Source: an uncultured Ruminococcus sp. (GTDB taxonomy: Bacteria; Bacillota; Clostridia; Oscillospirales; Acutalibacteraceae). Taken from it: a DNA stretch of 12,717 nucleotides. The position numbers and the translations under genes were made by a program. The notes beneath the pieces are model-generated. The model worked only from the letters and a program-made list of their open reading frames with translations. It searched no databases and had not been told where the DNA came from. Shown here piece by piece: positions 1-6,739 of the stretch. The stretch spans positions 1 to 12,717 of the forward strand of contig CACWNZ010000012.1 of NCBI GenBank assembly GCA_902762335.1. Direction: 5' to 3'. Every line of letters begins with the position of its first letter. Position 1 is the stretch's first letter.

Positions 1-33
1 AATACAGGAGATTCCTTCCTGCATTACTAATAT

Positions 34-62
34 ATTATATCACAGAGACAATAAAGATTAAA
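34..62 (-). promoter_or_regulatory. Candidate outward promoter for a gene beyond the left edge
   Basis: Read on the minus strand there is a TATAAT hexamer (34-39) preceded by TG one base upstream (extended -10) and, 17 bp further, a weak -35 TTTAAT (57-62). It points out of the window to the left. The following leader holds a small hairpin, CAGGA/TCCTG (5-9 with 17-21). No coding sequence of the target gene is visible, so this is a sequence match only. The remaining bases up to 116 are AT-rich, and I see no clear terminator for the neighbouring phosphoesterase gene there. Confidence 0.35.
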
Positions 63-116
63 TATACATAAAACTAAAAATTCTATACTTATTTTTGTGC
101 AAAGAGCATAACGTCA

Positions 117-929
117 TTATAGAATAGGCAGCATTTCGGGCTGATGTCCGCGGTAAACGGTAAAATGAGTAAAGCCGCACTTGAGCAGCATATTGTAGCC
201 GTCCTCTATGCCTGCGCCTATATCGCCCCAGCGGTGGGCGTCGGAGCCCACGGTAACGTATTTTCCGCCCAGCTCTCTGAAACGTCTTACAACGTCCTCA
301 TCGGGCAGGGTTTTGCCTATGACCTGTCTGAGCCCCGAGGTGTTCACCTCAAGCGCCTTCTGCTCCTTTGCAAGAAGCTCAAGTATAGCGTCTATTCTCT
401 GCGAGTATTTCTTCATATCCACCTTTATCTCGCTGTTGCCCGCAAGATAACGGAACGGATATGTAAGATGCGCAAGAGAATCGAAGCAGCCTGTCCTTAC
501 AAGTTCCTCCATCTCGTCAAAATACCTGTCAAGAAGGCTCTCGGTATTCTCGTGGGTATAGACTATGAAAAAGAAGTCCTTTTCGTTTCTGATATTGTGC
601 AGCGAGCCGAGAACGAAGTCGTACTCCGCAAGGGACAGAGCCTCCTTAGCCGCGACCTCGTCCTGTGTAGGCTGACCGAGCTCTATGCCGGTATATATCC
701 TGAGCTTGTCGGCATACAGACCCTTTGCCTTGTGTATATCTCTTATAGAGCTCTCTATATCCCCGCGGACATTCTTTTCAAAGTATTCGTTGCATTCGCA
801 GTGATCCGTCACGGTGAGAGAATACAGTCCTAAGCTGCATGCTCTCTCCGCAAGCATTATAACGCTGTCCTTCCCGTCGAAGGAATTATCACTGTGCGTA
901 TGGCTGTCCGAAATAAATTTGTACTTCAT
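117..929 (-). CDS. PHP-domain phosphoesterase, histidinol-phosphatase (HisJ/HisK) family
   Basis: A 270-residue protein of the PHP metal-dependent phosphoesterase superfamily, the usual length for HisJ-type histidinol phosphatases, which remove phosphate from histidinol phosphate in the cytoplasm. The metal-binding motifs are all present: HTH (H10, H12), TDH (D42, H43), GIE (E83), SLH (H111), LAH (H154) and GSDAH (D230, H232). The chosen ATG at 929 has AGGAG about six bases upstream. A longer reading from 953 adds eight residues but lacks a ribosome site and starts inside a 5' hairpin. No other histidine-biosynthesis genes are nearby, so the substrate is inferred from family only; a related phosphate ester or another PHP phosphatase role is possible. 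It is transcribed leftward, with its own candidate promoter in the 5' gap. Confidence 0.85.
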   Translation of the reverse strand: MKYKFISDSHTHSDNSFDGKDSVIMLAERACSLGLYSLTVTDHCECNEYFEKNVRGDIESSIRDIHKAKGLYADKLRIYTGIELGQPTQDEVAAKEALSLAEYDFVLGSLHNIRNEKDFFFIVYTHENTESLLDRYFDEMEELVRTGCFDSLAHLTYPFRYLAGNSEIKVDMKKYSQRIDAILELLAKEQKALEVNTSGLRQVIGKTLPDEDVVRRFRELGGKYVTVGSDAHRWGDIGAGIEDGYNMLLKCGFTHFTVYRGHQPEMLPIL

Positions 930-946
930 GGCTTCTCCTTTGTTTT

Positions 947-965
947 CCCGCATCGTGCCTGCGGG
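947..965 (-). other. 5' leader hairpin before the PHP gene
   Basis: CCCGCA (947-952) and TGCGGG (960-965) form a perfect 6-bp stem with a 7-nt loop, ending about eight bases before the AGGAG ribosome site of the phosphoesterase gene. It lies between the candidate promoter and the start codon and so would be in the mRNA leader. It may modulate translation or merely insulate the 5' end; nothing in the sequence ties it to a known riboswitch. Confidence 0.35.
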
Positions 966-995
966 CAGGGCTTTTTTCGCTTTTATCTTATTAGC

Positions 996-1004
996 ATTAT
1001 ATCA
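996..1004 (-). promoter_or_regulatory. Candidate extended -10 promoter of the PHP gene
   Basis: On the minus strand TGATATAAT gives a perfect -10 (TATAAT) with the TG extension. A TTGACG element lies upstream but only 11 bp away, too close to serve as -35, so this would be an extended -10 promoter. It is 67 bp from the start codon at 929 and downstream of the terminator of the preceding gene, which is where a promoter for this gene is expected. Confidence 0.45.
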
Positions 1005-1078
1005 CTTTATTCCGTCAATTCCTACCGCAAATTTGAAATAAAACCCGTGCAAATTATTGTACCATATAGACAAAACCG

Positions 1079-1106
1079 AAAAAAGAAGCCGGACACAGCC
1101 GGCTTC
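1079..1106 (-). terminator. Rho-independent terminator after the DUF4250-type gene
   Basis: GAAGCCGG (1085-1092) and CCGGCTTC (1099-1106) form an 8-bp perfect GC-rich stem with a 6-nt loop. On the minus strand it is followed directly by six T residues (1084-1079). It begins nine bases past the stop codon at 1115, so it ends that transcript and separates it from the PHP gene. Confidence 0.85.
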
Positions 1107-1114
1107 CTGCATCG

Positions 1115-1285
1115 TCAGATGAATTTGTTATACTCGGGGCTGTATTCAAAGCCTGCCGCTCCGAGCTTTGCCTTCAGCGCGTCTGCATCTATGCATCTGC
1201 TGCTGCACAGCTCGTCAAGAGAGGGATATTTATCCCTCAGAAGAGTGTTTATATACGAATAAAGCATGATAGGATCCTCAGGCAT
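1115..1285 (-). CDS. DUF4250-type small protein
   Basis: A 56-residue protein beginning MPEDPIMLYSYINTLLRD. The pattern of an N-terminal proline/Asp-Pro-Met segment, an N-T-x-L-R-D motif, a S-L-D-E-L-C motif and a G-F-E-Y...N-K-F ending matches my recollection of DUF4250, a short cytoplasmic family common in Clostridia with no known function. Three in-frame starts exist. The one at 1285 is preferred because the AGGAG site (1293-1297) stands seven bases before it; the ATG at 1291 is only one base from that site, and a start at 1330 has none. It is a single-gene unit closed by a strong terminator. Confidence 0.75.
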   Translation of the reverse strand: MPEDPIMLYSYINTLLRDKYPSLDELCSSRCIDADALKAKLGAAGFEYSPEYNKFI

Positions 1286-1395
1286 AGTCATTCTCCTTCT
1301 TTTTGTTTTTTGTAATAATACCACAAGCACCGCCGTAGCCGATTCGCGCCGGCGAGCCGCCGGAGCCGATTCGCGTTCTGCGCGCTCACTTCTTC

Positions 1396-1424
1396 AGCGT
1401 ATCATACTTTTATGCCCGCGTCAA
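1396..1424 (-). promoter_or_regulatory. Weak candidate promoter for the DUF4250-type gene
   Basis: On the minus strand TTGACG (1419-1424) stands 17 bp upstream of TACGCT (1396-1401), the latter preceded by TGA. The -35 is good and the -10 poor. It would give a leader of about 100 nt containing the duplicated 12-mer AGCCGATTCGCG (1337-1348 and 1364-1375). No better candidate is visible in the gap. Confidence 0.25.
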
Positions 1425-1433
1425 TACTTTATA

Positions 1434-1622
1434 GTCGTATTCGCGGAGATCAATTTTGCAAAGCAAGATTCTGTAAATTGCTCTCCCTCAGTCAGCTTCG
1501 CTGACAGCTCCCTCAAAGAGGGAGCCTTTTATGCCTCCCTCGCTGAGGGAGGAGACCGCCGCAAGCGGTGGAGGGAGTAATGTATTTTAAAAATTTATTT
1601 CCGTGGTCGTATTCGCGGAGAT
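1434..1622. repeat. Intergenic block flanked by a 17-bp direct repeat
   Basis: GTCGTATTCGCGGAGAT occurs exactly at 1434-1450 and again at 1606-1622, 172 bp apart and in the same orientation. Between them lie a small hairpin (CAATTT 1451-1456 with AAATTG 1475-1480, holding an inner TTGC/GCAA stem) and the palindromic element at 1483-1577. No coding potential is evident. The layout could reflect insertion of the palindromic element next to a repeated sequence, or be part of a larger dispersed repeat; a 17-bp flanking copy is long for a simple target-site duplication. Confidence 0.6.
1483..1577. repeat. Palindromic dispersed-repeat-like element
   Basis: The element opens with CTCCCTC and closes with GAGGGAG. 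Inside are four hairpins in a row: GTCAG/CTGAC (1491-1505), GCTCCCTC/GAGGGAGC with an AAA loop (1507-1525), CCTCCCTC/GAGGGAGG with a GCT loop (1534-1552), and ACCGC/GCGGT (1555-1569). Similar CTCCCTC/GAGGGAG palindromes are, from memory, frequent dispersed intergenic repeats in Ruminococcus-, Faecalibacterium- and Lachnospiraceae-type genomes. There is no transposase; a MITE- or REP-like role is inference. Confidence 0.65.
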
Positions 1623-1633
1623 GAAGTATGGAT

Positions 1634-1734
1634 CTCCGTTGAAGCGGAGCGCGAACCGGGGTGCGGTTGTCCGGTGGACAACTCTGCCAAAGGCAGAAGC
1701 ACCGACCCGGCAGGCGAGACCCGGCAGCTTGCCG
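1634..1734. repeat. Second cluster of small hairpins downstream of the membrane-protein gene
   Basis: Just beyond the stop codon at 1745 the DNA folds repeatedly: CGGCA/TGCCG (1722-1734), TCTGCC/GGCAGA with an AAA loop (1683-1697), GTTGTCC/GGACAAC with a GGT loop (1666-1682) and CTCCG/CGGAG (1634-1649). GGTGC (1660-1664) and GCACC (1699-1703) could close around the middle two. ACCCGGCAG is repeated at 1705-1713 and 1719-1727. None is followed by a T-tract on the minus strand, so this is a structured intergenic repeat rather than a standard terminator. Confidence 0.5.
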
Positions 1735-1744
1735 CCTTATCCCG

Positions 1745-3127
1745 TCAGCCTATTTTTTCAAGGCTCACGTAGCCTACGGAGGACGTATCCTTAAGAAGCT
1801 CCTTAAGATATTTGCCCGATGCGGCGCCGAAGCGGCAGCCGTAGGTGTAAATGCCGTTCTGCTCCAGGCTGTCGGCAAAGCTGTTGAGATATGCCGCCTC
1901 GTGTTCGTATCTTATATCTGCGGAATACTCGTACGAATAGGCTATCCCCGATGCGGGTGAGCCGTTTTCAAGCACGCCCTCGGCATCTACCCTCTTGTAG
2001 GGTACTATATCCGTGCAGCCGAGCATCATAAGAAAATCCTTCTGCGCGGCAACGTATCTTATAGCCTTGGGCAGATAGCTCTTTAACTCCTCAAGGCTCT
2101 GCGCCCTGTCGGAATCGTACTGCTGCTTGTTCTGCTCGTAGGTGTCAAGATTCACCCTTGATATATCGTCATAAAGTGTGTTCATTATCGGGGAATCATA
2201 TCGTCTGAGAGAATCATCGTACACAAATACGCCCATCGCCGTAGACGCCTCATAGATATTGTCGGTTTTGCGGCATACGGCGAGCCACAGGGAATCCGCC
2301 TCATAGCTTCCTCTGTAGCCGAGGGTCTTGCGGCATATAATATCGATAGCTTCATCAAAGGCGTAAGGCTTATCAAAGGTTATATAGCAGTCGTATATCT
2401 CATCGTCGTTTATAGATGCTATGGTCCTCTCTACGCTTTTGAGATAGAACGTCTTGTCAACGGGTCTGTCATAGAACTTCAGCCTGCTCTCGTTCCTCAC
2501 GTCTGCGGCGCCCTCTCTGAACGGATAGCTTGCCCTTCTCGTAAATACGTCGCTGCCGAATATATCCAGCGCGCCCTTTCTTATCTCTCCGCTCACGGCT
2601 ACCGCCCTGTATGCATCGCCCTTTTCCATTTTGTCTCCGTAAATGAACTCATCGGGCAGAAATTCGTTCAGCGTAACGGAATAATTGCCCCAGCCTCTCT
2701 CCTCCACCTTGAGCTCGTTCCATTTTTTATCGGGCATAAACAGCGCCGAGTAATACATCATATCCTTTTCAAGCTGCTGCTGTCTTTCTTCGCCTATGGG
2801 ATCATAGTATTTCTCGTCCTCCCACTTGGGCATCTGATAAAGCAGCCATACCGTTCCCGCAGAAAGAAACACGATTATCATTATAAGAAAAACGCTGAAC
2901 ACGAACAGCGAGCGGCGCACCCTCGACCTGATGAGCTTTATAAAGCCCTTGCGCTCCTTTGCCTCGCGGGCGCTGCGCTTTGCATCGGCATCCGCTCCGG
3001 TGCCTTCCTCGGCGGCAAGATAGGCGCCTATAGCGCGCTGGCGTTCGATCTCCTCCGCGAGCCTCTCCTTTTCCTCGGCGCTCAGTCCGTCCTGCTTATA
3101 AAGCTCAAGCATCTCGGTATATTTCAT
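1745..3127 (-). CDS. Single-pass membrane protein, sigma-factor-regulator-like
   Basis: A 460-residue protein with a short acidic/basic helical N-terminus (E-rich at 18-45), a basic stretch, one membrane segment at about residues 74-97, then a large C-terminal part expected outside the cell. The N-terminal pattern (L-E-L-Y-K...S-A-E-E-K...I-G-A-Y-L), the position of the membrane helix and the YYDP motif just after it recall clostridial sigma-factor regulators (Sigma_reg_N/Sigma_reg_C), which are anti-sigma-like. No ECF sigma factor gene is adjacent, which weakens that reading; it may simply be a hypothetical membrane protein. The ATG at 3127 has AAGGAG seven bases upstream; an upstream in-frame start at 3193 would run through the preceding terminator and is rejected. 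It follows malic enzyme on the same strand but is separated from it by a strong hairpin. Confidence 0.5.
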   Translation of the reverse strand: MKYTEMLELYKQDGLSAEEKERLAEEIERQRAIGAYLAAEEGTGADADAKRSAREAKERKGFIKLIRSRVRRSLFVFSVFLIMIIVFLSAGTVWLLYQMPKWEDEKYYDPIGEERQQQLEKDMMYYSALFMPDKKWNELKVEERGWGNYSVTLNEFLPDEFIYGDKMEKGDAYRAVAVSGEIRKGALDIFGSDVFTRRASYPFREGAADVRNESRLKFYDRPVDKTFYLKSVERTIASINDDEIYDCYITFDKPYAFDEAIDIICRKTLGYRGSYEADSLWLAVCRKTDNIYEASTAMGVFVYDDSLRRYDSPIMNTLYDDISRVNLDTYEQNKQQYDSDRAQSLEELKSYLPKAIRYVAAQKDFLMMLGCTDIVPYKRVDAEGVLENGSPASGIAYSYEYSADIRYEHEAAYLNSFADSLEQNGIYTYGCRFGAASGKYLKELLKDTSSVGYVSLEKIG

Positions 3128-3159
3128 CTCAGTTCTCCTTTTCTGCGGTCTGTTATCCG

Positions 3160-3196
3160 AAAAAAAGACGCACCTTCCGCACAGAAAATGCATCTT
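3160..3196 (-). terminator. Rho-independent terminator after malic enzyme
   Basis: The arms 3165-3177 and 3184-3196 can pair over 13 bp (with several G-U pairs), around a 6-nt loop. On the minus strand a run of seven T residues follows (3166-3160). It starts 15 bases past the malic enzyme stop. The plus-strand reading also has five T residues, so it could work both ways. Only 32 bp separate it from the next start codon, too little for a full promoter, so the downstream membrane-protein gene may depend on readthrough or an internal promoter. Confidence 0.75.
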
Positions 3197-3210
3197 TTTA
3201 TCACTCTGTC

Positions 3211-4383
3211 TTATATTCTTGCCGAGCCGCTCCTTCTTGCGGCTTCTATTACAGCCTCGGCTACCGTTTTTCCTATGCGCTTGTCAAAGGCAAAGGGTAT
3301 GATATAGTCCTCGCTGAGCTCCTTTTCGTCCACAAGTGAAGCTATGGCATAGGATGCGGCTATCTTCATCTCGTCGTTTATCTCCTTTGCCCTGCAGTCG
3401 AGAGCGCCCCTGAATATACCGGGGAAGCAAAGCACGTTGTTTATCTGATTCGGGAAATCCGAACGCCCCGTGCCTATTATCCTTGCGCCCGCCTTTTTTG
3501 CAAGGTCAGGCATTATTTCGGGCGTGGGGTTGGACATTGCAAGAACTATAGAGTCCTTGTTCATTGAAGCGACCATTTCCTCACTGACGATATTGGGTGC
3601 GGAAACGCCGATAAACACGTCTGCGCCCTTCATGGCGTCGGCAAGCTTTCCCGTGAGCTTTTCTCTGTTGGTGATCTGAGCCATAGCGGCCTTTTCGCTG
3701 TTGAGCCTTTCGTCGCCCTCACAGATAACGCCAACGCTGTCGCACATAATGATATTCTTCACGCCGAGATTCATAAGGTGCTTTGCAATAGCTATTCCCG
3801 CAGAGCCCGCGCCGTTGATAACGGTCCTTATCTCTCTTATATCCTTCTTTACTATCTTAAGGGCATTTATCAGCGCTGCCGCGACTACGACGGCAGTTCC
3901 GTGCTGATCGTCATGGAAAACGGGGATATCGCAGATCTCCTTGAGCCTGCGCTCTATCTCAAAGCATCTCGGCGCGGCTATATCCTCAAGATTTATACCG
4001 CCGAAGCTGCCCGATATAAGATAGACCGTTCTGACGATCTCATCCACGTCCTTTGAGCGTATGCACAGCGGAAAAGCGTCTACGTCTCCGAACTCCTTAA
4101 ACAGCGCGCACTTGCCCTCCATTACGGGCATTCCCGCCTCAGGGCCTATATCGCCGAGTCCGAGCACCGCAGTACCGTCAGTAATAACGGCAACGAGGTT
4201 ATGTCTTCTTGTAAGCTTAAAGGACTTATCATAGTCTCTGTTTATCTCCATGCAGGGCTCGGCAACGCCGGGTGTATAGGCGAGCGAGAGTTCCTCCGAG
4301 TTCGTTATCGGCGCGCGGGACACCACCTCGATCTTCCCCTGCCACTCATAATGCTTCTTCAGCGATTCCTGTCTTATATCCAT
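3211..4383 (-). CDS. NAD(P)-dependent malic enzyme (oxaloacetate-decarboxylating)
   Basis: A 390-residue short-form bacterial malic enzyme, which oxidatively decarboxylates L-malate to pyruvate and CO2 with reduction of NAD(P), a cytoplasmic metal-dependent reaction. The catalytic Tyr lies in SLAYTPGVAEPC (Y36) and the catalytic Lys in GPEAGMPVMEGK (K91). Metal ligands lie in NLEDI (E133, D134) and HDDQHGTA (D158, D159). The dinucleotide fold follows with GAGSAG (191-196), and SNPTPEI and GRSDFPNQINN are intact. Length is normal for the family. The cofactor (NAD or NADP) cannot be read with certainty. The ATG has an AAAGGA ribosome site, a good promoter lies directly upstream and a terminator follows, so it is mainly a single-gene unit. 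It links C4 acids to pyruvate and supplies reductant. Confidence 0.95.
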   Translation of the reverse strand: MDIRQESLKKHYEWQGKIEVVSRAPITNSEELSLAYTPGVAEPCMEINRDYDKSFKLTRRHNLVAVITDGTAVLGLGDIGPEAGMPVMEGKCALFKEFGDVDAFPLCIRSKDVDEIVRTVYLISGSFGGINLEDIAAPRCFEIERRLKEICDIPVFHDDQHGTAVVVAAALINALKIVKKDIREIRTVINGAGSAGIAIAKHLMNLGVKNIIMCDSVGVICEGDERLNSEKAAMAQITNREKLTGKLADAMKGADVFIGVSAPNIVSEEMVASMNKDSIVLAMSNPTPEIMPDLAKKAGARIIGTGRSDFPNQINNVLCFPGIFRGALDCRAKEINDEMKIAASYAIASLVDEKELSEDYIIPFAFDKRIGKTVAEAVIEAARRSGSARI

Positions 4384-4415
4384 TATTATCTTTCCTTTCT
4401 GTTATGGTATAAATA

Positions 4416-4444
4416 ATTATATTACAAAATCCGCCACTTGTAAA
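4416..4444 (-). promoter_or_regulatory. Promoter of the malic enzyme gene
   Basis: On the minus strand TTTACA (4439-4444) is followed after exactly 17 bp by a perfect TATAAT (4416-4421). This is a good sigma-A promoter with a leader of about 25 nt before the ATG at 4383. Confidence 0.75.
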
Positions 4445-4658
4445 TACGAAGATGAAAAGCCTTTTAAACAGTTCGCAAAAAAACCGACAAAGCTCATATG
4501 ATATTCAGTCTCGTTTTCCCTCTGTTCGTCCTTTCACCGTCGATCATCCCTGTATCACCCGAAGGCTCTTTTTGTTTTTTATGATATGATCCGCTTGAAA
4601 AATTGAAACGCCACAAAAATTTACGAAAAATTACGCTCAACAAATCGCCTCAAAGCCC
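4445..4658. other. Intergenic region between divergent units, nothing recognised
   Basis: AT-rich DNA between the leftward malic enzyme promoter and the rightward tRNA promoter. I see no ribosome site with an open frame, no good stem followed by a T-tract and no repeat. It contains T-rich stretches (about 4568-4580) and A-rich stretches that could serve as upstream promoter elements for the tRNA unit. Confidence 0.4.
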
Positions 4659-4687
4659 TTGACAAACCTCTCGCCTTATGCTATGAT
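4659..4687 (+). promoter_or_regulatory. Promoter of the tRNA-Asp/tRNA-Thr unit
   Basis: A perfect -35 TTGACA (4659-4664) is followed after 17 bp by TATGAT (4682-4687). The expected start of transcription is near 4694, about 30 bases before the tRNA-Asp gene. Confidence 0.8.
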
Positions 4688-4722
4688 AATTATCGCAGTC
4701 AAGAACAGTGTCTGCTCTTTAT

Positions 4723-4799
4723 GGTCCGGTAGTTCAGCTGGTTAGAACGCTAGCCTGTCACGCTAGAGGTCGACGGTTCGATCCCGTTCCGGATCGCCA
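4723..4799 (+). tRNA. tRNA-Asp (anticodon GTC)
   Basis: All four arms can be drawn. The acceptor stem pairs GGTCCGG with CCGGATC, and the D-arm is GTTC...GAAC. The anticodon stem is CTAGC/GCTAG with the loop CTGTCAC, placing GTC at 4757-4759. The T-arm carries GGTTCGATCC. The discriminator is G and the CCA end is encoded (4797-4799). Confidence 0.95.
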
Positions 4800-4800
4800 T

Positions 4801-4828
4801 AATGAACTCTCCTTCAGGGGAGTTCATT
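4801..4828 (+). other. Hairpin between the two tRNA genes
   Basis: AATGAACTCTCC (4801-4812) pairs with GGGGAGTTCATT (4817-4828) over 12 bp with one G-U pair and a TTCA tetraloop, in the precursor RNA between the tRNAs. There is almost no T-tract, so it is more likely a processing or spacer hairpin than a terminator. Confidence 0.55.
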
Positions 4829-4833
4829 TCTAT

Positions 4834-4909
<76 letters not shown>

Positions 4910-4966
4910 GCGGCGAGCCGCCGCACCCGATTATGCGTCCGATTATTTCGGGCGCATTTGTTTTTT
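4910..4966 (+). terminator. Terminator of the tRNA unit
   Basis: Directly after the CCA end is a small GCGGC/GCCGC hairpin (4910-4924), then a 10-bp stem ATGCGTCCGA/TCGGGCGCAT (4933-4942 with 4948-4957, one G-U pair, 5-nt loop). This is followed by TTGTTTTTT (4958-4966). The second hairpin with its T-tract is a standard Rho-independent terminator. Confidence 0.85.
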
Positions 4967-5233
4967 ATAAATATAAACCGGAACCCTGATGTTTACCGGC
5001 GCGGCAACAAAAATAACTTTCACAGATATCTTTGAGCGCGAATCGGGAACGCAGGCTCTGCGTCGGCTTTCAAGGTTTGAAGGTCGCATAATTTTTTGCC
5101 GTTTTTCGGGTTTGGGGACACTTTGGGGACAGTTGCGGAAAAATACAATTCCTCAATGGAGAAGTGCTCCCCTATTACCGACAGAAAGAATAAATGTAAT
5201 CTATCTGAAGAAACTTTTCCGACTTGTTTCTCG
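4967..5233. other. Gap after the tRNA unit; tandem TTTGGGGACA repeat
   Basis: No gene is supported here. Two short overlapping reading frames exist, but neither has a ribosome site or recognisable protein features. The only structure I see is TTTGGGGACA repeated at 5111-5120 and 5122-5131 (11-bp period). The position immediately 3' of a tRNA gene is a classical place for integrated elements, but no integrase gene is present in the window. Confidence 0.4.
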
Positions 5234-5281
5234 TTGACAAGTTGCTGTCTGTCTGATATAGTTTTGTTAGATTATTGTTAG
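5234..5281 (+). promoter_or_regulatory. Promoter and repeat-bearing leader of the RCC1 lipoprotein gene
   Basis: TTGACA (5234-5239) and TATAGT (5257-5262) are spaced 17 bp apart, with TG one base before the -10. Two copies of TTGTTAG follow at 5264-5270 and 5275-5281, starting 11 bp apart and covering the expected transcription start. The whole stretch through the start codon matches the leader of the gene at 11723, so a shared regulator is likely (inference). Confidence 0.75.
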
Positions 5282-5303
5282 TTTAGTCAAATGGGGTAAG
5301 CTT

Positions 5304-6587
5304 ATGCCGAAAAAAATGAAAGGCCGGTGTTTTATGAAACTACGAAAAATCACCTCTGTACTCCTTGCATCGGTTATGATGCTCTATCTTTCAGGCTGCG
5401 GGAGTGAAGAGGAATCATCCCGGAAGAAGCATAAAAACGACAGTGATCGGCAAACGATAAGCGCAAACTTATCAGATGCGAGCGAGGATGTTTCAAGCGA
5501 AAATAACCACACCTCAACGCCAAACATACAGATCGAAACCAAGACCCCGCCTGTGAGCCTGGGATTCAACCACAGCGCCATGATAACAGCCGACGGCAGC
5601 CTGTACACTTGGGGAGCTAACGGAAGCGGTCAGCTCGGCGACGGAACTTGGGAAGACAAACTCACCCCGACAAAGATTATGGATAACGTCGCAGCCGTAT
5701 CCTTGGGAACCTTCCACAGCGCGGCGATTACAAAAGACGGCAGCCTGTATACCTGGGGGTGGAACGATAGCGGTCAGCTCGGCGATGGCACAAGAGACGA
5801 CAAAAACACCCCGACAAAAATCATGGACAACGTCGTATTCGTCAGCTTGGCCGGCGACCACAGCGCAGCGATCACAAAAGACGGCAGCCTGTATGCTTGG
5901 GGAAATAACGAAATAGGCAAGCTTGGCACCGGCTTATCGGAGGGTGTCGGTGTAAACTTCCCTCACCCGACCCCGGAAAAGATAATGGACAACGTCGCAG
6001 TCGTATCCTTGGGAAATTGTCACAGCGCGGCGATAACTACCGACGGCACCCTGTACACCTGGGGAGAAAACAAATACGGTCAGCTCGGTATTGGATCGTC
6101 GGATTTCGACGATCACCCGACCCCGACAAAAATAATGGACAATGTTGTCTCCGTCAGTCTGGGAAGTGACCACAGCGCGGCAATCACTGCCGACGGGACC
6201 CTGTACGCTTGGGGAAATGATAAAATGGGTCAGGTCGGCATCGACTCGGTGTACGCTCGCTTTCGCCCGGAAAAGGTCATGGATAACGTCGTGTCCGTCA
6301 GCTTGGCCGGCGACCACAGCGCAGCGATTACAAAAGACGGCAGCCTCTACGCCTGGGGAAGCAACAAATTCGGTAAGCTCGGCGACGGCACATTATCAAG
6401 CCACGAAGTTCCGACAAAGATAATGGACAACGTCTCAATCATCAGCACGGGAAGTCATGACAGCGCAGCGATAACAGAAGACGGCAGCCTGTACATCTGG
6501 GGGCTTAACGATCGTGGTCAGCTTGGTCTCGGCTCAAAGGATGAAGACGATCACCCGAATCCTACTCTGATAAAAATAACCGAATAA
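5304..6587 (+). CDS. Lipoprotein with seven RCC1-type repeats
   Basis: A 427-residue surface lipoprotein. A basic N-terminus and hydrophobic segment (about 12-31) end in the lipobox LSGC with Cys32 as the lipidated residue. A Ser/Asp/Lys-rich linker (33-80) follows, and then seven repeats of about 48 residues (84-425), each of the form V-S-L-G...H-S-A-A-I-T-x-D-G-S-L-Y-x-W-G...G-Q-L-G. This is the RCC1 signature, and seven copies are what a closed seven-bladed propeller needs. Such bacterial proteins are usually binding scaffolds; no ligand or partner can be read. Start choice: the ATG at 5304 is kept because GGGGTAAGCTTATG matches the leader of the gene at 11723; the ATG at 5334 would give a more typical lipoprotein signal but has a weaker ribosome site. 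It stands alone on the plus strand, convergent with the pilus operon. Confidence 0.85.
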   Translation: MPKKMKGRCFMKLRKITSVLLASVMMLYLSGCGSEEESSRKKHKNDSDRQTISANLSDASEDVSSENNHTSTPNIQIETKTPPVSLGFNHSAMITADGSLYTWGANGSGQLGDGTWEDKLTPTKIMDNVAAVSLGTFHSAAITKDGSLYTWGWNDSGQLGDGTRDDKNTPTKIMDNVVFVSLAGDHSAAITKDGSLYAWGNNEIGKLGTGLSEGVGVNFPHPTPEKIMDNVAVVSLGNCHSAAITTDGTLYTWGENKYGQLGIGSSDFDDHPTPTKIMDNVVSVSLGSDHSAAITADGTLYAWGNDKMGQVGIDSVYARFRPEKVMDNVVSVSLAGDHSAAITKDGSLYAWGSNKFGKLGDGTLSSHEVPTKIMDNVSIISTGSHDSAAITEDGSLYIWGLNDRGQLGLGSKDEDDHPNPTLIKITE

Positions 6588-6595
6588 ACACAAAG

Positions 6596-6660
6596 GGGCT
6601 GTCACGCTAAGACAGCTCGAAAACTAAACCGGGCAGCCCGAAAGGGTTGCCCGGTTTAGT
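6596..6660. terminator. Double hairpin between convergent genes
   Basis: A first hairpin pairs GGGCTGTC (6596-6603) with GACAGCTC (6611-6618). A second pairs the 17-bp arms 6623-6639 and 6644-6660 with a GAAA tetraloop and one G-U pair, unusually long and stable. There is no strong T-tract on the plus strand; on the minus strand the stem is followed by TTTT. It lies just past the RCC1 gene and about 80 bp past the last pilus gene, so it probably ends transcription from both sides. Confidence 0.65.
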
Positions 6661-6739
6661 GCATTCATAGTATAATTTAATAAGGATCCATTGGTCTATA
6701 GTAAAGCAATAGCTTCAGAAATATAAACCACGTCATACG

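Noticed and set aside
144..833. Plus-strand open frame of 229 codons opposite the PHP gene
   Set aside because: It lies wholly within the antisense of a gene with complete catalytic motifs and shows no recognisable domain or ribosome site.
4989..5237. Short plus-strand frame after the tRNA unit, ending in a Gly-Thr-Leu-Trp-Gly region
   Set aside because: No ribosome site and no family match; a vague thought of an integrase C-terminal remnant could not be supported.
5514..6317. Minus-strand frames opposite the RCC1 gene
   Set aside because: Repetitive composition mirrors the RCC1 repeats of the real gene; no start signals.
6671..6676. TATAAT on the plus strand between the convergent genes
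   Set aside because: It points into the 3' end of the sortase gene, and no plus-strand gene or ribosome-site-bearing small ORF follows.
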